Origin: Sclerodactyla briareus
Lineage: Eukaryota > Echinodermata > Holothuroidea > Dendrochirotida > Sclerodactylidae
Direction of reading: 5' to 3'
DNA: 64,000 bases
Assembly: GCA_026419785.1 (NCBI GenBank)
Contig: JAODTK010004910.1
Coordinates: 62,001-126,000, forward strand
The notes under the pieces were generated by a model. That model saw only the letters and a program-made list of their open reading frames with translations. It was not told where the DNA came from and searched no databases. The position numbers and the translations under genes are program-made. Below, piece by piece: positions 47,162 through 59,525 of this stretch (positions are counted from its first letter, which is position 1; each line of letters opens with the position of its first letter).

Positions 47162-47247
47162 GAGATGATGATTATTATTATTATATTATTATATTATTAT
47201 TATATATTATTATATTATTATTATTATTATTTTTATTATTATTGCAC
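47131..47247. repeat. (GAT)n then (ATT)n microsatellite
   Basis: Ten GAT-type units are followed by interrupted ATT repeats. Confidence 0.95.
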
Positions 47248-50045
47248 GAATATCCATTGACTATGTGACAAAACCAGTAGTCACAGTACCAGAAAAAAGT
47301 CACTTTCAAAAATATGATCTGAGAAGGTCCGTAAACCTCATAGTATAGAAGCCACTCAAATCAACAAACTTGGGCCCCATGGCGAAGTCCCACGAGGTCA
47401 CTACGTCGCATTTTTTTTTAAAAAAACCGTGAACTGTCTCGGTTAAAGCAAGCGTCTCTGCTGTCACCCAACTCCACCATTATGAACATACCTGGCGGCG
47501 ACCATTTCAGCTCAGTGAGATATTTCCGTCGTCCTAGTAAGGATGCTGATCGATTTTGAAATGAAGTTGATTGTCAGTACAAGCGTGATTCGATGTATGT
47601 TCAGTAATTGGACATTTAGGAATGCCCAAACCCCATATTATTTGACGAGGTTTCGCTGAAAGCCTTTCAATGTCAGTTATTTTTCGCAACAGTCATGAAG
47701 AGCATATATTTTCCAATTCTGGATGTTCTGGAAGAACATCCCCTTGTAACAAATATAATTATTTGACTAATTATTAGGATGCTCTATACGAGGAACACAG
47801 CAACAAACAAAAGTGAAACCACCAGGTAAACAAAGAATTCCAGTCCATGTGACTGACAGGTAAGTTTTCAAGGAAACGTTTGAAGACGCTGATAGTGCAT
47901 ACATTCACGTATATACGGAAGTGAGTGAGTCCATAGGAGCTAGTGATTTGAAGTACATCACATCGCGCGGACGAGCGTAGTAATATGAGTGCACCCTGAG
48001 AGTCGAGAGAGTAACAGTGTTCTTCTCGTCGGAATACTTCCACAAACAGTTTGACACACACCATAAAATGGAGCAGGCAAGAAAATGGACTAGTTCCTGA
48101 AGCTGTGCGTAGGCAGAGAAGTACCAAATCTCCACGAGAAGTAAATGGGAGGCTCGCCGAAACCAAATGGTGCTAGAAAAAACGAACTTTCAAACGGTAA
48201 TAACCAATAGAAGAACATTAGATGCCTCAACGAGTTGGCCCTCGAATATTAGTTTCAAACGGTTAGGTCAGATGGGATGGATAAACCACTCACCGACATG
48301 TTAGCCTATCGAGTCTCCCCTCGCCACGGACACGAGGAATGGTTAACTATTTAAATAGTTTCCATGTTAGGTGCTGTCAGTCTCCCAAACATTATATCCC
48401 TATATGTGATGAATGGTCGCCTTTGGTGGATATTCATGGCACGATGGCGGCATGCGCAATGACCCTTATTTGCTTGAGGACCGAAGCAGCTTTATTTTCC
48501 CCCCCCCAGTTATGTTATATCACATAACCTTCCGAGAAGATGAATTCGAGCGAGAATGAAAGTGCTTACTGTTATTCGATTAGCCTACCGTAGTATCATG
48601 TATATCTCAGGAAACTGAATGGGGCTCCACAGATGTAAATCACGCAAACTTTTGGGGAATTCAGTATATGTTAACCCCTCCGTCCTCAGGGAAACTTACG
48701 CCAGAATGATAGCCATTGGCCTACAACAAGAATATAATGAACGAGAAAAATGATGGAAGGGGGTTCTACCCATCCAGAAACGGGGCTGATTTCAATCGCA
48801 TGGCACGCGTCGGGTCACAACCTACCGTCGACACGGGGCATTTCTTACACGGGAGCTACGAAGAGTTACGGTCAGGGTCAGGGTATAATGACGATGTTAT
48901 AATTTTCGATAAGAATCGACTGCCCATCCTTACTATGGAGAGGCTATAAGCACATATTGTTTTGTAATACTTTTCTCAGTGGACCGCATATGATTAGGCT
49001 ACACGATGCTTGCAGAACTACAAGTCTATAATTCCGCTGTAGCGATGCCAAGTTGGTATCTTGAAATTGTTACACTGGAATTTATGAAGCGCATAATCCC
49101 GAAGCTCAATCGCATGAACAGAACACAAAATCAGCAATAGTCAACCATAAACTTGACAAATCCGGGATGTCCATTGTCATGGTAACTAGATGTTGGGTTG
49201 TCATGTAGTCCAGTACTGGGTATGCAAGTTGACATAATAACCACGGGAATTTCAACGAATGCCCGTTTTCTTAAGAATATCATCAAAATGCATAAACGGA
49301 TTCATGTGTGAGGTAACTTCCCTGTTGCTATGGTAGCATCACTGTTGCTGTCTAATATAATAGCCTCACGGCATACAATGACAATAAGAGGCGTTCTATG
49401 ATGTGTTACATGTATGATACACTAGGGTCTGTAGCATACAGCTCCCGAAGTGAAATACTTGTCATTATAATTAAGTTATCCGAACACATTACGCATTTGA
49501 AGGGAGAAAATACTGGGAAGACACGTCGTAGGCTACATCCACCCCCAATGACCAACATGCTGGATATGCGATTTAGGCATGGACATGGTTGCGCATAGGG
49601 CCAGAAGTGAGCGCTAATTGATGGTCACGGATTAGGCGTCCTGAAGTGATACATCATCATCTTGACGCAATGAACATTCTGGATTAACATCCGCTTGCTA
49701 GCAGTAAAGCAAGATACAATAACCTGTCTCGTCTTACTTTTCTTCTTATATTAGAGAGTCGGTTCTCGTCATGGTTCCGTCCAAAGGGTATAGGCATTCT
49801 CTTCATAATCTGTAGCCAGGGGAGCTGGGAATTGAAACTACTACTCCTTACTAATAACCCGCGAGGTTCCATAATCGGGTGAGTCACGATTGATGATCAA
49901 GTGGTCGCCGTGAGGATTCGACTGACGCTGCTCCCCATCGTAGGGCAGCACGTGTATGAAGGGGCTCTGGATGGAGCCCACGAAAGACGACGCTCATGAT
50001 TTTATGGTGGGTACGGTGGCTGGTGCCGAGTGTCGCCACCACCTC
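47248..50045. other. No recognisable gene
   Basis: A 130-codon minus-strand frame (47774-48166) and a 77-codon plus-strand frame (48716-48949, ending DDVIIFDKNRLPILTMERL) look somewhat protein-like, but I recognise no domain in either. A CAG/GTAAGT donor-like site lies at 47859-47860 without a supporting exon. Confidence 0.3.
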
Positions 50046-50047
50046 TT

Positions 50048-50458
50048 AGGCTGGGATTCCATAGAGCGCGCGATGGGCCGTATGTGAGAAAAATCGCGAA
50101 TTTAGGTGACCTGAGCTGGGGGCTGTGTTGGAATATTATTCTTTTTTTTAGTTGCAGCAGAGATAGTATTGGTTCCACAGAAGCCAAAAATTCACAAAAT
50201 GAAGGCCAAATCAACGCCTGAATAGACAAAATAAGCCCAATTACCAATGCGTAGTATGCAGATGCGATCACCGTGAATGAATTTATGGAATATCTTCCTT
50301 AAAAAAAGCAAGCAACGACAATATGCATAGCATGCTGCCTTTTTGGTCTTTCGATTCCACTATAGTGTTTTCTTTTCTGAAACAAAACATGCGTTCTCGT
50401 AAATATGGGATGTCAAATCGAGCCGGATTACGCATAGCATCTATGGAATCCCAGCCTT
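50048..50458. mobile_element. 18-bp inverted repeats 376 bp apart, possible small DNA element
   Basis: AGGCTGGGATTCCATAGA at 50048-50065 is repeated exactly, inverted, at 50440-50457. The pair bounds about 410 bp. The flanking bases (CTCTT / TACCG) do not form an obvious target duplication, so it could be a MITE whose true ends are elsewhere, or an unrelated palindrome pair. Frames of 91 and 143 codons start inside it but show no domain. Confidence 0.5.
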
Positions 50459-52850
50459 ACCGTTCGCACCGGTTAATATTCGGTTACTCGAACAATCCTC
50501 CCATTGAGGGATGCCAGTGTGCCTGTTCGTCAAAGGAAATAAGTAGGCCTGAGATTGGTATTGCAGCTCCCTCCGGGGTGGGATGGGAAGGTCAATCCTA
50601 TTATTGGTTCGCTCGGACAATAGGAGTGGCTGGTTGCTATGGCAAACCACTTTTTTCCTTGGTAAAACACATGAAACACCGATCAATGATGTATAATGTG
50701 ACTGCGGATTTCCCACATGGTGTTTTTACCCAGTTTGCCGCAGGCACGCCTTAACACCAATACACATGGCGAAAGGAGCGCTTACGGGGGGTCTGGTGTG
50801 TGGGTAGAGGGGCCTTGTCATCAGCGGTTACCACATGTTTGTCCCTCGTCGGGATAGTTTCTCTCGTACTCGTACCCCCAAACCGATCACTTTCTACTGT
50901 TCCTAGTTCATGCCCGGAGCTGATTGACGTATACCTCTCGATTCCAGAAGCATGGCGTTACTGCACTTCCTTCTGCAAGGCTTCAGGGCGAATCGGCTGT
51001 CTCTCAAATGGAACATATTTTTACCTTAATACCGGCGGACTGGGGGATTGAAGATTATAGGTTGCGATTGTACCAACACACCAGCGACCAGGTTTCTGTG
51101 ACATGTTTCCTAAGCATTCGTAGTAAAAGCAAATGCATCCAGGCACTGATCTCAGAAGCGCGGGCCTCCCAGACCGACAGTTGTTTATGCCCATTATGGC
51201 GCCTAGCTCAAGCAGTTTGTTGTGCCTGAATCGGGGTGAGGTCGAGTATTTCCCAAAAACGAAAACCTACAAGAATATTCAACAAGCGAGGTGGCCACAA
51301 TGGACAATTTTCCTGACGAAAATCCTGACCTTATTAAGGTTTCCTTGGAAGGCGGGGCGGGGGGGGATTTCATCGGAGGGAAGGGTAAACGTGCCTCTTG
51401 CCTCAGATCCTACATTCCCACATATCCCCCATCAGCCCATCCCGCGTGCAATTTCCCAGTTACAATCAGTGAAAATTAATAGCTCATAGACGGGTACATA
51501 TAGCGAGTGTCCAAATTACAGCCATCGTAGGAAACCAATAGGTCTATTCTACTACCCGTGTCCCTGCGATTACACGATGGCAGAATTGTGTTCATTACAT
51601 GTTTATCGACGTGAAGTGACCGTAAGTACTGTTGGGCAAGTCGCTGTGCTCATAGGGACGTGTACTCGAGGGCGCCATTCGTGTAACTAAAATAGTTTCG
51701 TATGTTCCTATTGGACACGATTCTATGAGTGTCGATAATGCTGCTGTCCTGGTCTACAGGTTTTCACGCTTCTTTCGCTTCGCTTCCAATATTTACTCTT
51801 CCAAGGTTTCAGGTACGCGCGTGGGGACATCTGGCTTCACTATGCAAATGGGAATTAGAATGATCAGGTAAACAGAATTCGCTATTTGACTTGTTTAACA
51901 AGAGCATGGTGGCGCTAACTAACTAACTAACCTAACTGACACTGACTGACTTTTTTTGACAATATACTGGTATTAAATCAATCCGGAGTATAGCAGAGTA
52001 TGCTCAAACAGCGGGAGTACGTGCCCCAGAGTGAACTCTCAAGTCCTTATGCCTCATATACCTACTTATCTGTCAGCTCAAAAACGCGTTACCATTTTGC
52101 GAGTCATCAAAATGTCACTGTCGCAGCCAGCTCGCCATATCAAGAAATGCTCAGGCATCAATAAGGCCGCCCATCTGCTATCACTCACCAGCCTAGAGGG
52201 CTGAGAAGATGCAGGTTGAATAATTTTTTCTCGACGACAACATGTGCCCTAAAACATACCCGGTTCCCATTATCTCCGGTCAGTCGTGTGTCTCGACCTG
52301 ACCTAGTATAGGTCAAGGAAAAGGAAAAAAATATAGTCAGGAGCACTTCGTAAGTGTTATGTGTGTGTGTCTTTCGAGCTGTTTGTCGGATGTATATTGT
52401 CGGGCAAAATATGAAACCGTGGATTATTCAATGTGAAAATTATTTTGTGGATGTGCATGACGCAAGTTTTTCTTCGTGCGGATTAAACAGCCCCTCACTA
52501 AACGACCATAATTTAAGTGATGGGAATTATCATATTAAATAGAAATTAGCCCGAAAGCCTGTGTACAAACATGGGGTGTTGATTTCAGTTCGGGTGTGAG
52601 GGTGTGAAGAAAACTATGACGTGTACACGAAAATGACGCGTATTGGGGTATAGTACATGCTAAAGCAAGTAGATTAAACTGCAAAATGTATCGTCATTAA
52701 GCTAATGTGCGTTGGATTTATTCAATTAAAATTGCAACAAGTGGAGGCCGAGGTCCACTGGGGTCATTCAATTGTAACTAATTTGCATAACTGACTATAC
52801 TACTACTACATACTATACTAATAATTGATAAATAGATAATAATCATAATA
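50459..52850. other. No recognisable gene
   Basis: Overlapping frames of 83-143 codons at 50323-51489 lack recognised domains. A CTAA/CTGA simple repeat lies at about 51916-51950. Confidence 0.3.
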
Positions 52851-52939
52851 TCATTAATAATAAAATTTGATAGTGAAATTATAAACAAAATATTCCGTCT
52901 TGTCTAGGCAATTCACAACTAAAGTCTCATGCCGCATAC

Positions 52940-53500
52940 GACCCCCCAAATGAAAAAAAATTACAACGAGGAGAACATTTGGTTTTTTAGTTTTTAGCCT
53001 ATTTTGAAGGTGTTGACTGATGGAGCTGCTTAAAATAAAAACACTCTCGGGGAGGCCAATCCGAGAAGGGAAGCAGCATATGGAATGAGCCTTTTCGAAA
53101 CATAGTGTTTTAACCCAGGAGGACCTTCCTATCACTAGACATTAAATGACCGAGATGGTACATGTGCACAATGGCCTCAGATGCTGGGAGCCATGCCAAT
53201 AAATGCCTGTATAACAAGTTAACCGAGAAGTTTGCGAACTAACAGAAACAGAGTAATAATGATGGCTTGTTTTGGACAGTGTGACCATCTAGCGCAGCGT
53301 TTCTGGTATCCGTGCATTTGGCCAATGGATTACGGGGACTCCATACATAAATACAATACTTGCAATAGTCTAACCGCGATAAGATGAAAGATGTCACAAT
53401 ACGTAGTTCATTTGTCTCTGTCTTAGTACGTGCGTATTTTTTCCGATCATATGAAGGAAAAGAAATATATATGTATATCGCGAGCAACAAACCAAGCTTT
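52940..53500 (-). mobile_element. CR1/L2-like LINE, decayed C-terminal part
   Basis: Read right to left: EKIRTY and TSFILSRLDYCKY (about 53360-53460) are the EKI-KYL and FI-SRLDYCNSLLYG blocks. Then in other frames come a GVP-like segment and RNAA (about 53290-53340), the LQ-QN-AAR region. The LWN-LPES block appears as GLPESVF (about 53050), followed by STPSK and a degraded FK-LKT segment (about 53000). This is the standard C-terminal order of CR1/L2-group ORF2. Several frameshifts are present and the RT palm is missing. Confidence 0.7.
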
Positions 53501-54703
53501 GATAACTCGGAGAGATTCAAGACTTAAGTTTTGAGATCATGGTAGCCGAGTTTCTATGTTTCAAGAACTGTAAATTTGGGTATCAATCATCATAAACCAT
53601 ACTCTGATTCCATGACTGTGGATAATACCCCTCGAGGAACCGTTGCAACTAGAATGCAAGCGGACCGATACTGCACTTGGGGTACAACCCTCAGTTGTTT
53701 CCTGCATACTAGACATCTTGCTATTACCTATTCATACCTGATACCTGTTCTGTCTGTACGATTTAAACATTTTTGGTGCCTATCAGAGATACCATAACCT
53801 GTTATGGTAGCCGATAAAAATAAGTCAATTGTGTTTCAATGCTGCTGAGTATCTTAACACTGATACTACCCTAACCCTCATCACCACAATCAAAAGCAAG
53901 AAACAGACAATCGAACGTCGTAGCGAGCAGTCTCTGTCATTTCATCATACAACCATTTGACAACCAGTGCACGTTCAACAATCTAGAGAGCAATTTTTTG
54001 GTTGGTCATATGACGATAATTGCCCCATGGATTACGCTCAAGGTCAGGATTCTTATATTGGAGTAAATATGTGCATACTTGAGACTGTCAGGGAGATCAC
54101 CATATAAACAGAGACATGTTTCTATTCTGGATATACTGGGAGTATCACATCACGGCAGTTTTATAACAGCCAGGTTGAAAGGAATGTCGACACGACTGCG
54201 CGTTTCGAGTGAGGAGATTCCATATCTAATCAGTCTTCTAAGGAATGCCTGGTTGACTGGAGCAAAAGGATGGAACATCGATGATGGAAGATCGGGTGGT
54301 ATTACCACAGAGAGCTCCGCACTGGCGGTGGCTGATATTCATCATTTCCCCCTCATGCCAATTTATAAAGTTTATTTGATTACGTTACGTGAACGTTTGG
54401 CAGATGTGGTCTGTTCTTCTTGTGAGACTATTATGCCTAGGTCAACAGGAGCTCATTAGTTATGACTAATTCGGGTTGTTATACCAATCCTGATTTCTTT
54501 TCATTCATTCTGATTTACATGGAACCTAAACTCAGATGTGGGCCCTTTTTAGTTCTGATCGCACAACTAGGCGATGCACTCTGGCGGTCGCCCTTTCTTT
54601 GTCAAGTTAGGCACTCGACACACTTTTTTTTTCGATATCACTCGATGGTTACTATCGGTGTGCAATATTAATATATAATGCAAAGAGCCTACCAGCAGTT
54701 TAC
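53501..54703. other. Unrecognised sequence with one 126-codon frame
   Basis: The plus-strand frame at 54079-54459 (MRLSGRSPYKQRHVSILDIL at its start, ETIMPRSTGAH at its end) has a protein-like composition but no known domain, and no splice sites or promoter tie it to a gene. It may be part of an unrecognised element. Confidence 0.25.
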
Positions 54704-54820
54704 CTGGATCTGTCGACATCAGCTTGCAAGCCTCCTCCACAACACTTGATGAGGTGTACCTGTGTGTTTTCAGTATACGCCAAGGTAAATCTATCAAGGT
54801 GAAAAATCCGAAAGGAGAAC
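54704..54820 (-). CDS. Candidate internal exon, product unknown
   Basis: On the minus strand a good acceptor (TTTCTTCTATAATCCAG) is followed by 117 bp of open frame and a donor CCAG/GTAAAC. The length is a multiple of three with the same codon phase at both ends (a split glycine codon), as in many conserved internal exons. It would encode 38 whole codons, starting SPFGFFTLIDLPWRIL and ending EEACKLMSTDP. The composition is strongly protein-like. I do not recognise the family, and no neighbouring exon was found with confidence. A second open stretch on the same strand after an ATTTTCAG acceptor at about 55191 is a possible but weak companion. Confidence 0.4.
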
Positions 54821-55233
54821 CTGGATTATAGAAGAAAGTTGTCACCAAGTGGAAAAGCCGATACAACTGTGTACAACAGATGCTACAACACGCTAGTGAA
54901 ATGGAAGTGTACCACAAGAAAAACTATAAGCGAATAGCGGCAAATGATTTTGGTAAATTTATATTATCAGGACGCGGAATCTGTTTTTGTTTGGAATAAG
55001 CCAACCGCTATAGTACTACAGCAAATCGCAACGGATGGCAGCAAAGTGGGAAGTTCAGCCTTTTCAAACGCGAAACAATTCCTTTCCCAAATATAGTAGG
55101 TATCGGTCGATAGCCGTCCTGCTTCAAGCATACTAGTTTTCGCCGTAGTCACTAATAACGTGGGTCGATGCCAATTCTTGCCATATCTGAAAATCATACA
55201 TCGAAGCCAAATGTCCTATCCTAATATAAGCAG

Positions 55234-55335
55234 TCACCACTCGAAAAACAGTGTGAAAAGACACGTACTCGTGACGTGGTAAAAGAGTGCATTGAACATC
55301 GGTTAGGGAAGCCTCGTGCACGGCTTTCGTGTGAC
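55234..55335 (+). CDS. Candidate internal exon, product unknown
   Basis: A 102-bp plus-strand segment lies between an acceptor-like CCTAATATAAGCAG and a donor GAC/GTGAGTG. It is open for 34 codons, starting SPLEKQCEKTRTRDVV and ending GKPRARLSCD. The acceptor has a weak pyrimidine tract, and the candidate at 54704-54820 lies on the opposite strand, so the two cannot be one gene. The family is not recognised. Confidence 0.22.
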
Positions 55336-56575
55336 GTGAGTGCTACATCAATCAATTTAACAATCAATAACAAGTACATGCAACTTATGATCAAAAATAA
55401 TAAAACAGCTGATGAATACATTACCCCTTCAATTAGCCTTTCATGTTACAGTCGCTCGCTGCTAGCGTAAACTCAAGCACCAGTCGTTATATACATACAA
55501 AACTCATACTCAGTAAACGACTGACTGTTTGGGTGGATTATTATCATGATTATTATTATTTCGTAGCACTGAGGTGATAGTAGCAAATTAACAAGCTATA
55601 CGATATACAGCGCACCTTTGAGTACTGTATTACCGGTATTACGCAATGAAGTTCATTCGAGGAGCTCCTCAATCCCACACGTCTACAACGAAAGGGGGGC
55701 CTATATTTATTCATATGTTGTACATGCAAAAAAACGAAGCGAGGTGTCGATACAAAGCGATAAACAATCCTATATTGAGGGGGATGAAATACACTTACTG
55801 CAGTATCTCAAAAAAAGCTAGACCTAATCTGTTCATTATCGAGTTTAAACTATTTCATATATCACCAGTGGATATAATAACCGTTAAGCTGAGGTCTAGC
55901 ATTTTGCTTTTGGCTAATTGCAAATTATTGGGTTTTGAAACCCACGACGTTCAATCGTAATATGTAAAATATGAAAAACTGTTTTTATTCTTGGAGCCAA
56001 TGTGTTACATATACGTTCATATAATTTGATGCAATGAAGTTTATTCAACAATAGGGATGGCGGTTTCAGCGGTGATGAATCACGCTAACTTGCAGGTTCG
56101 TGTTGGGGATACATCTCAGAGTAGTCAAGGAACAAAATCTCATATCTCGCGAACTAAACAACTAATATAGTCAATTATGTATATCACATAATTCAGAAAG
56201 CGTCCCATAAACGTCGAGCCGAACTGCCGTTTATACTTTTATCCAAATATGTATTTCATGTAACGTCCTCCGGAGAATTGGGCGTCTATGCCTCCCTCGC
56301 TGTCCCGAGGCGATGATGACGGAATCATTGTTTTTTCTTCTGTTGAAACCACATTTCCACCGCTGGAGCCATAGGGCAACTCAAGCTATCGATAACGAGA
56401 TCAGGTTTCTCATCTTAGAACAACCGTTCGGATGTGTTATTATCGTTGCTAGGTCGGTATATGTTACCTCCTCCTCTTGCCCAAGTACTGTCGATTATCC
56501 GGGATTCTCCGATTCCCGGTCATGGATTACCTTGCCGCCACTCACGGGTTCTCGGGAAAACAATCGATTTTGGGG
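55336..56575. other. No recognisable gene
   Basis: Frames up to 104 codons without recognised domains. Confidence 0.3.
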
Positions 56576-56579
56576 TAAT

Positions 56580-57040
56580 TCAATACCAGAACCCCAACAC
56601 GGGCCCTGTAGCGTCAGATTCTAAATGCTTCTCTACTGCAATCGAAACTCATTAGCGAAAGTGTTACTGTGATTGGTTGATAAAATTCTAGAAAATTATC
56701 AGTACATATGATTCGTGCATCAATAAAACAGACGTCGAATATGATTAGGCCTAGGTCAGTCATTTCCGCTCATATGGGTTGCGCTGGGCTACTCCTGTGT
56801 TATCATACCACAGACGGACCCAATTTGCGCGCGGCGCACATTATGGAAGCGCAGCGGGCGACGTCCTTTCGGCGTGGGTCCAGAGCCTGCCTTGGGGCCC
56901 TGGAAACTGTATGATCTAGATGCTTCTCTAATGCAACCTGTGGCTCATTTGGGAAAATTTTATCTGATTGTTGACACATTCTGGAAAGTATCAAGACTTT
57001 ATATAATCTGTACATCATGATAACATCTACGAGTGACTTC
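56580..57040 (+). repeat. Diverged tandem duplication, period ~290 bp
   Basis: The copy at about 56594-56735 (GGGCCCTG, then TCTAAATGCTTCTCTACTGC, then GTGATTGGTTGA, then TTCTAGAAAATTATC) is echoed at about 56892-57020 (GGGCCCTG, then TCTAGATGCTTCTCTAATGC, then CTGATTGTTGACA, then TTCTGGAAAGTATC). The segment between them has small inverted GGACCCA/TGGGTCC motifs. Confidence 0.5.
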
Positions 57041-57600
57041 AGCAAGCTCTACCGCCGTCGTATTGCAAGGATCCTCATGAATTCTAAACATGGGAAAAAG
57101 TCACCGATATTCACCGACTACTTCACAAAAGGGCGGTGGGCTGGCACGTTATAAAATGACATCTCTGCTAAAAAAAAGGGAAGGGGCTGGATTACTACAG
57201 TTCATTATCGCGATAACCCGTGAAAATCGCATTCCCAAGATGTCAATATTCAAGGCTTAATGGTATACCATTTTACGGCGCGCGATCTCCACTGGTCAGG
57301 TACTCTTACCAAAAAAGAATGACAATCGCCTTCCCAAGCACCCCCTTGTGATCCGACAGATGCCACACGGCCCCACGTCCCAGACTACGTTTCAAGGTCA
57401 TGCCTATAAGATCTTGCAACATCTAGCATCACTTCTTCTACTCGGGAAGTGACTGAAGCCAACCGATTCATTTGGAAATCCTCCATTAATGAAGAGAATT
57501 GGTCGCCACCCAGCCCTGTTTTGTTTTCTGTCCCAAGAGACGCGACAAAAGAACACTGACGTGGTGTCGTACACGACTATACAGGCCATGATGGCACTGG
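57041..57600. other. No recognisable gene
   Basis: Short frames only. Confidence 0.3.
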
Positions 57601-57606
57601 TGAACA

Positions 57607-58225
57607 GTTTCAACAGTGGTGGCGCCAGGATTTTCCCGACGGGGGGTCCGAATTCCCCGACGGGGGGTCCAAGTTTCCCGGCGAGCCTCACCACCCCTAG
57701 GCCAAACCTGCCAATTTTGATGTTTTAAATTTTTGAACCTATTTCCTGAGAAAAAAATGAATAAATAAAACACACATTGTGGAAGGCATTGTTTACGCAG
57801 TCTCTCCGTGTCATTCCACTCAATAATGAAATACCGAGAGAAAATGCATGAGAACTGAATGTATTTGCGTCGTGAGAGCACACCAACTAACTCAAAGGCA
57901 AAACATACGACTTGTATTGCCTATGCCACAATTGTATATAGTCTTTAGGAATATGGATACGCTGATCTTAAACCTAGGCGAGGAACACTACATATAAAAT
58001 AAAATATATGACGCCTAATTTTTTAGCTCCAATATAGGATTTTTCGTTATAAAGTAGGTTGGGGAAATTTATAGGCCTGCTGTCGGGGCAAAATGCCCTC
58101 GTACCCACTCGGGCTCCCGACGAAATGGGAAATTCCCCGAAACGATGGGCCAGGCTTCCCGCGGCGGGGCATTACCCCCCCTCCCCCCCCTGCGCCTCCC
58201 CTGGCGCCACCCTTGAGGTTTCAAC
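57607..58225. mobile_element. hAT-type non-autonomous element with exact 8-bp TSD
   Basis: Exact copies of GTTTCAAC lie at 57607-57614 and 58218-58225. Between them, 603 bp begin AGTGGTGGCGCCAGG and end, read on the other strand, CTCAAGGGTGGCGCCAGG. The shared GGTGGCGCCAGG arm and the 8-bp duplication fit a hAT element; small indels at the very ends account for the uneven arms. Inside, a 19-bp motif with CCCCGACGGGGGGTCC is tandemly doubled near 57640-57672. No transposase is encoded. Confidence 0.7.
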
Positions 58226-59515
58226 CAATTGTATGAGTGTCCTCGTTGAGACAACGGAATGTGCTGATCCCATCACACGTCTATTGTTCGCTAATTTTAT
58301 TACTACAGTCGTCGAGAAAACTGGGCCTATGCTTAATGCAACCCTGGAGCCTGGCCTTGTGCCCGTTTAAGATGGTGTCTCGCCCAACCACGTCAAGTTT
58401 GTCATTAGATACGTCTATAATATGATTGCTGCCTCTGGCACTGCCTAAACGATCTTTGTTCGTGTGCGGAGCCCGGGTTTGTTATAAAACTTCGTCCTTG
58501 TCTTGACTGTGCTTGTGCCATTATGATTACTTTATCGACTCAGTTGGAGTCCCTGATACCCAGCCGCTATCTGAATTGTTACACTTCTATCTCTCATGAT
58601 GATCTTCACTCTAGAAAGTCATCCTCTGTACATAAAGTTGGAATAAATACAGTATGACTACTGCTTTATGTGAACTTTTCACAATGCCCATATGTCAGAT
58701 TAGTCACACTTATCCCATCCCAATTTTACCAATCGTAAGTAAACACGAGCTATTGATGGCCAGCTGTCGGTTGCGCACAACGAGACATATAATCAGTTGA
58801 ACGAGTAAGCGAGTCTATGATAGTTCCAATTCCCAGCAAATTGACACGAATTATTCCCGGTATCAACATTGGCTGCGCCTTGTTCCCTATTACAACGCGT
58901 TATGTTGTCCGGTTCCAATATTTGTTTTTTTTTCGAATATTTGGTTCGCGCTCGGTGAAGGAATTGTTGCCTTTATTGATACCAATTGAAATCAGATAAA
59001 TAGCATGTTGACCAGTATCGGTGCCACCAGTCAAAAGCGATGTATAACATTCCCCCACTTACCAAAATTGTTGAGTTAATATTTTAATAAAAAACAATCC
59101 CTAATGCCGGTAATACGTCAATTTGTTCCAGTGTACTCTCATTACAATATGAGGGGAGGCTAAACTAACTAACTGACTGACTTGACTGATTGGATGGTTG
59201 ACTGACATTTGAGTTCATGCGTACAATCTAGCCTGGTATATGACTGGACGTATACTTATGGTGTGGACTTTCTCAACATCTTGAAATTTGTCGTTCCAAA
59301 AATCTCTGGTTGAACTGTACCAGCCCGATACGATATAAGGTACCCCCCTTTGATCGGTTCATACACTAACAGAGAACTACTGTTCGTGGGTGGTACGGTA
59401 CGTGTGTCTACTAGGTGGGTTGGCGTCGGTGCCTTTGACGACCTTGGTCTGATCTGCACGTGCAATGCTTCTATCAAATTCATTCTGTCCCCTAAATGCT
59501 GGTATCTTCAACGGT
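58226..59515. other. No recognisable gene
   Basis: An AATAAA at 58642-58647 and a 75-codon minus-strand frame (59256-59483, containing SLLVYEPIKGGYLISYRAG) are the only hints of genes. Neither is supported by splice sites. Confidence 0.3.
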
Positions 59516-59525
59516 CTAATTCTGC

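Noticed and set aside
47774-48166. Minus-strand frames opposite a CAG/GTAAGT site at 47859-47860
   Set aside because: The donor is on the plus strand and the frame before it lacks an acceptor; the minus frames have no domain.
48716-48949. 77-codon frame ending YNDDVIIFDKNRLPI, faintly like the end of an ADP-ribosyltransferase fold
   Set aside because: The similarity is too short and the catalytic parts are missing.
50323-50754. 143-codon plus-strand frame
   Set aside because: No recognisable domain; it overlaps a competing 91-codon frame on the other strand and one arm of an inverted repeat.
54079-54459. 126-codon plus-strand frame with protein-like composition
   Set aside because: No domain, no splice sites and no promoter; kept only as a note.
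54967-55197. 76-codon minus-strand frame after an ATTTTCAG acceptor-like site, as a partner exon for 54704-54820
   Set aside because: No good donor joins it to the downstream exon candidate and the family is unknown.
58226-58680. AATAAA at 58642 as the end of a gene
   Set aside because: No coding exon could be linked to it.
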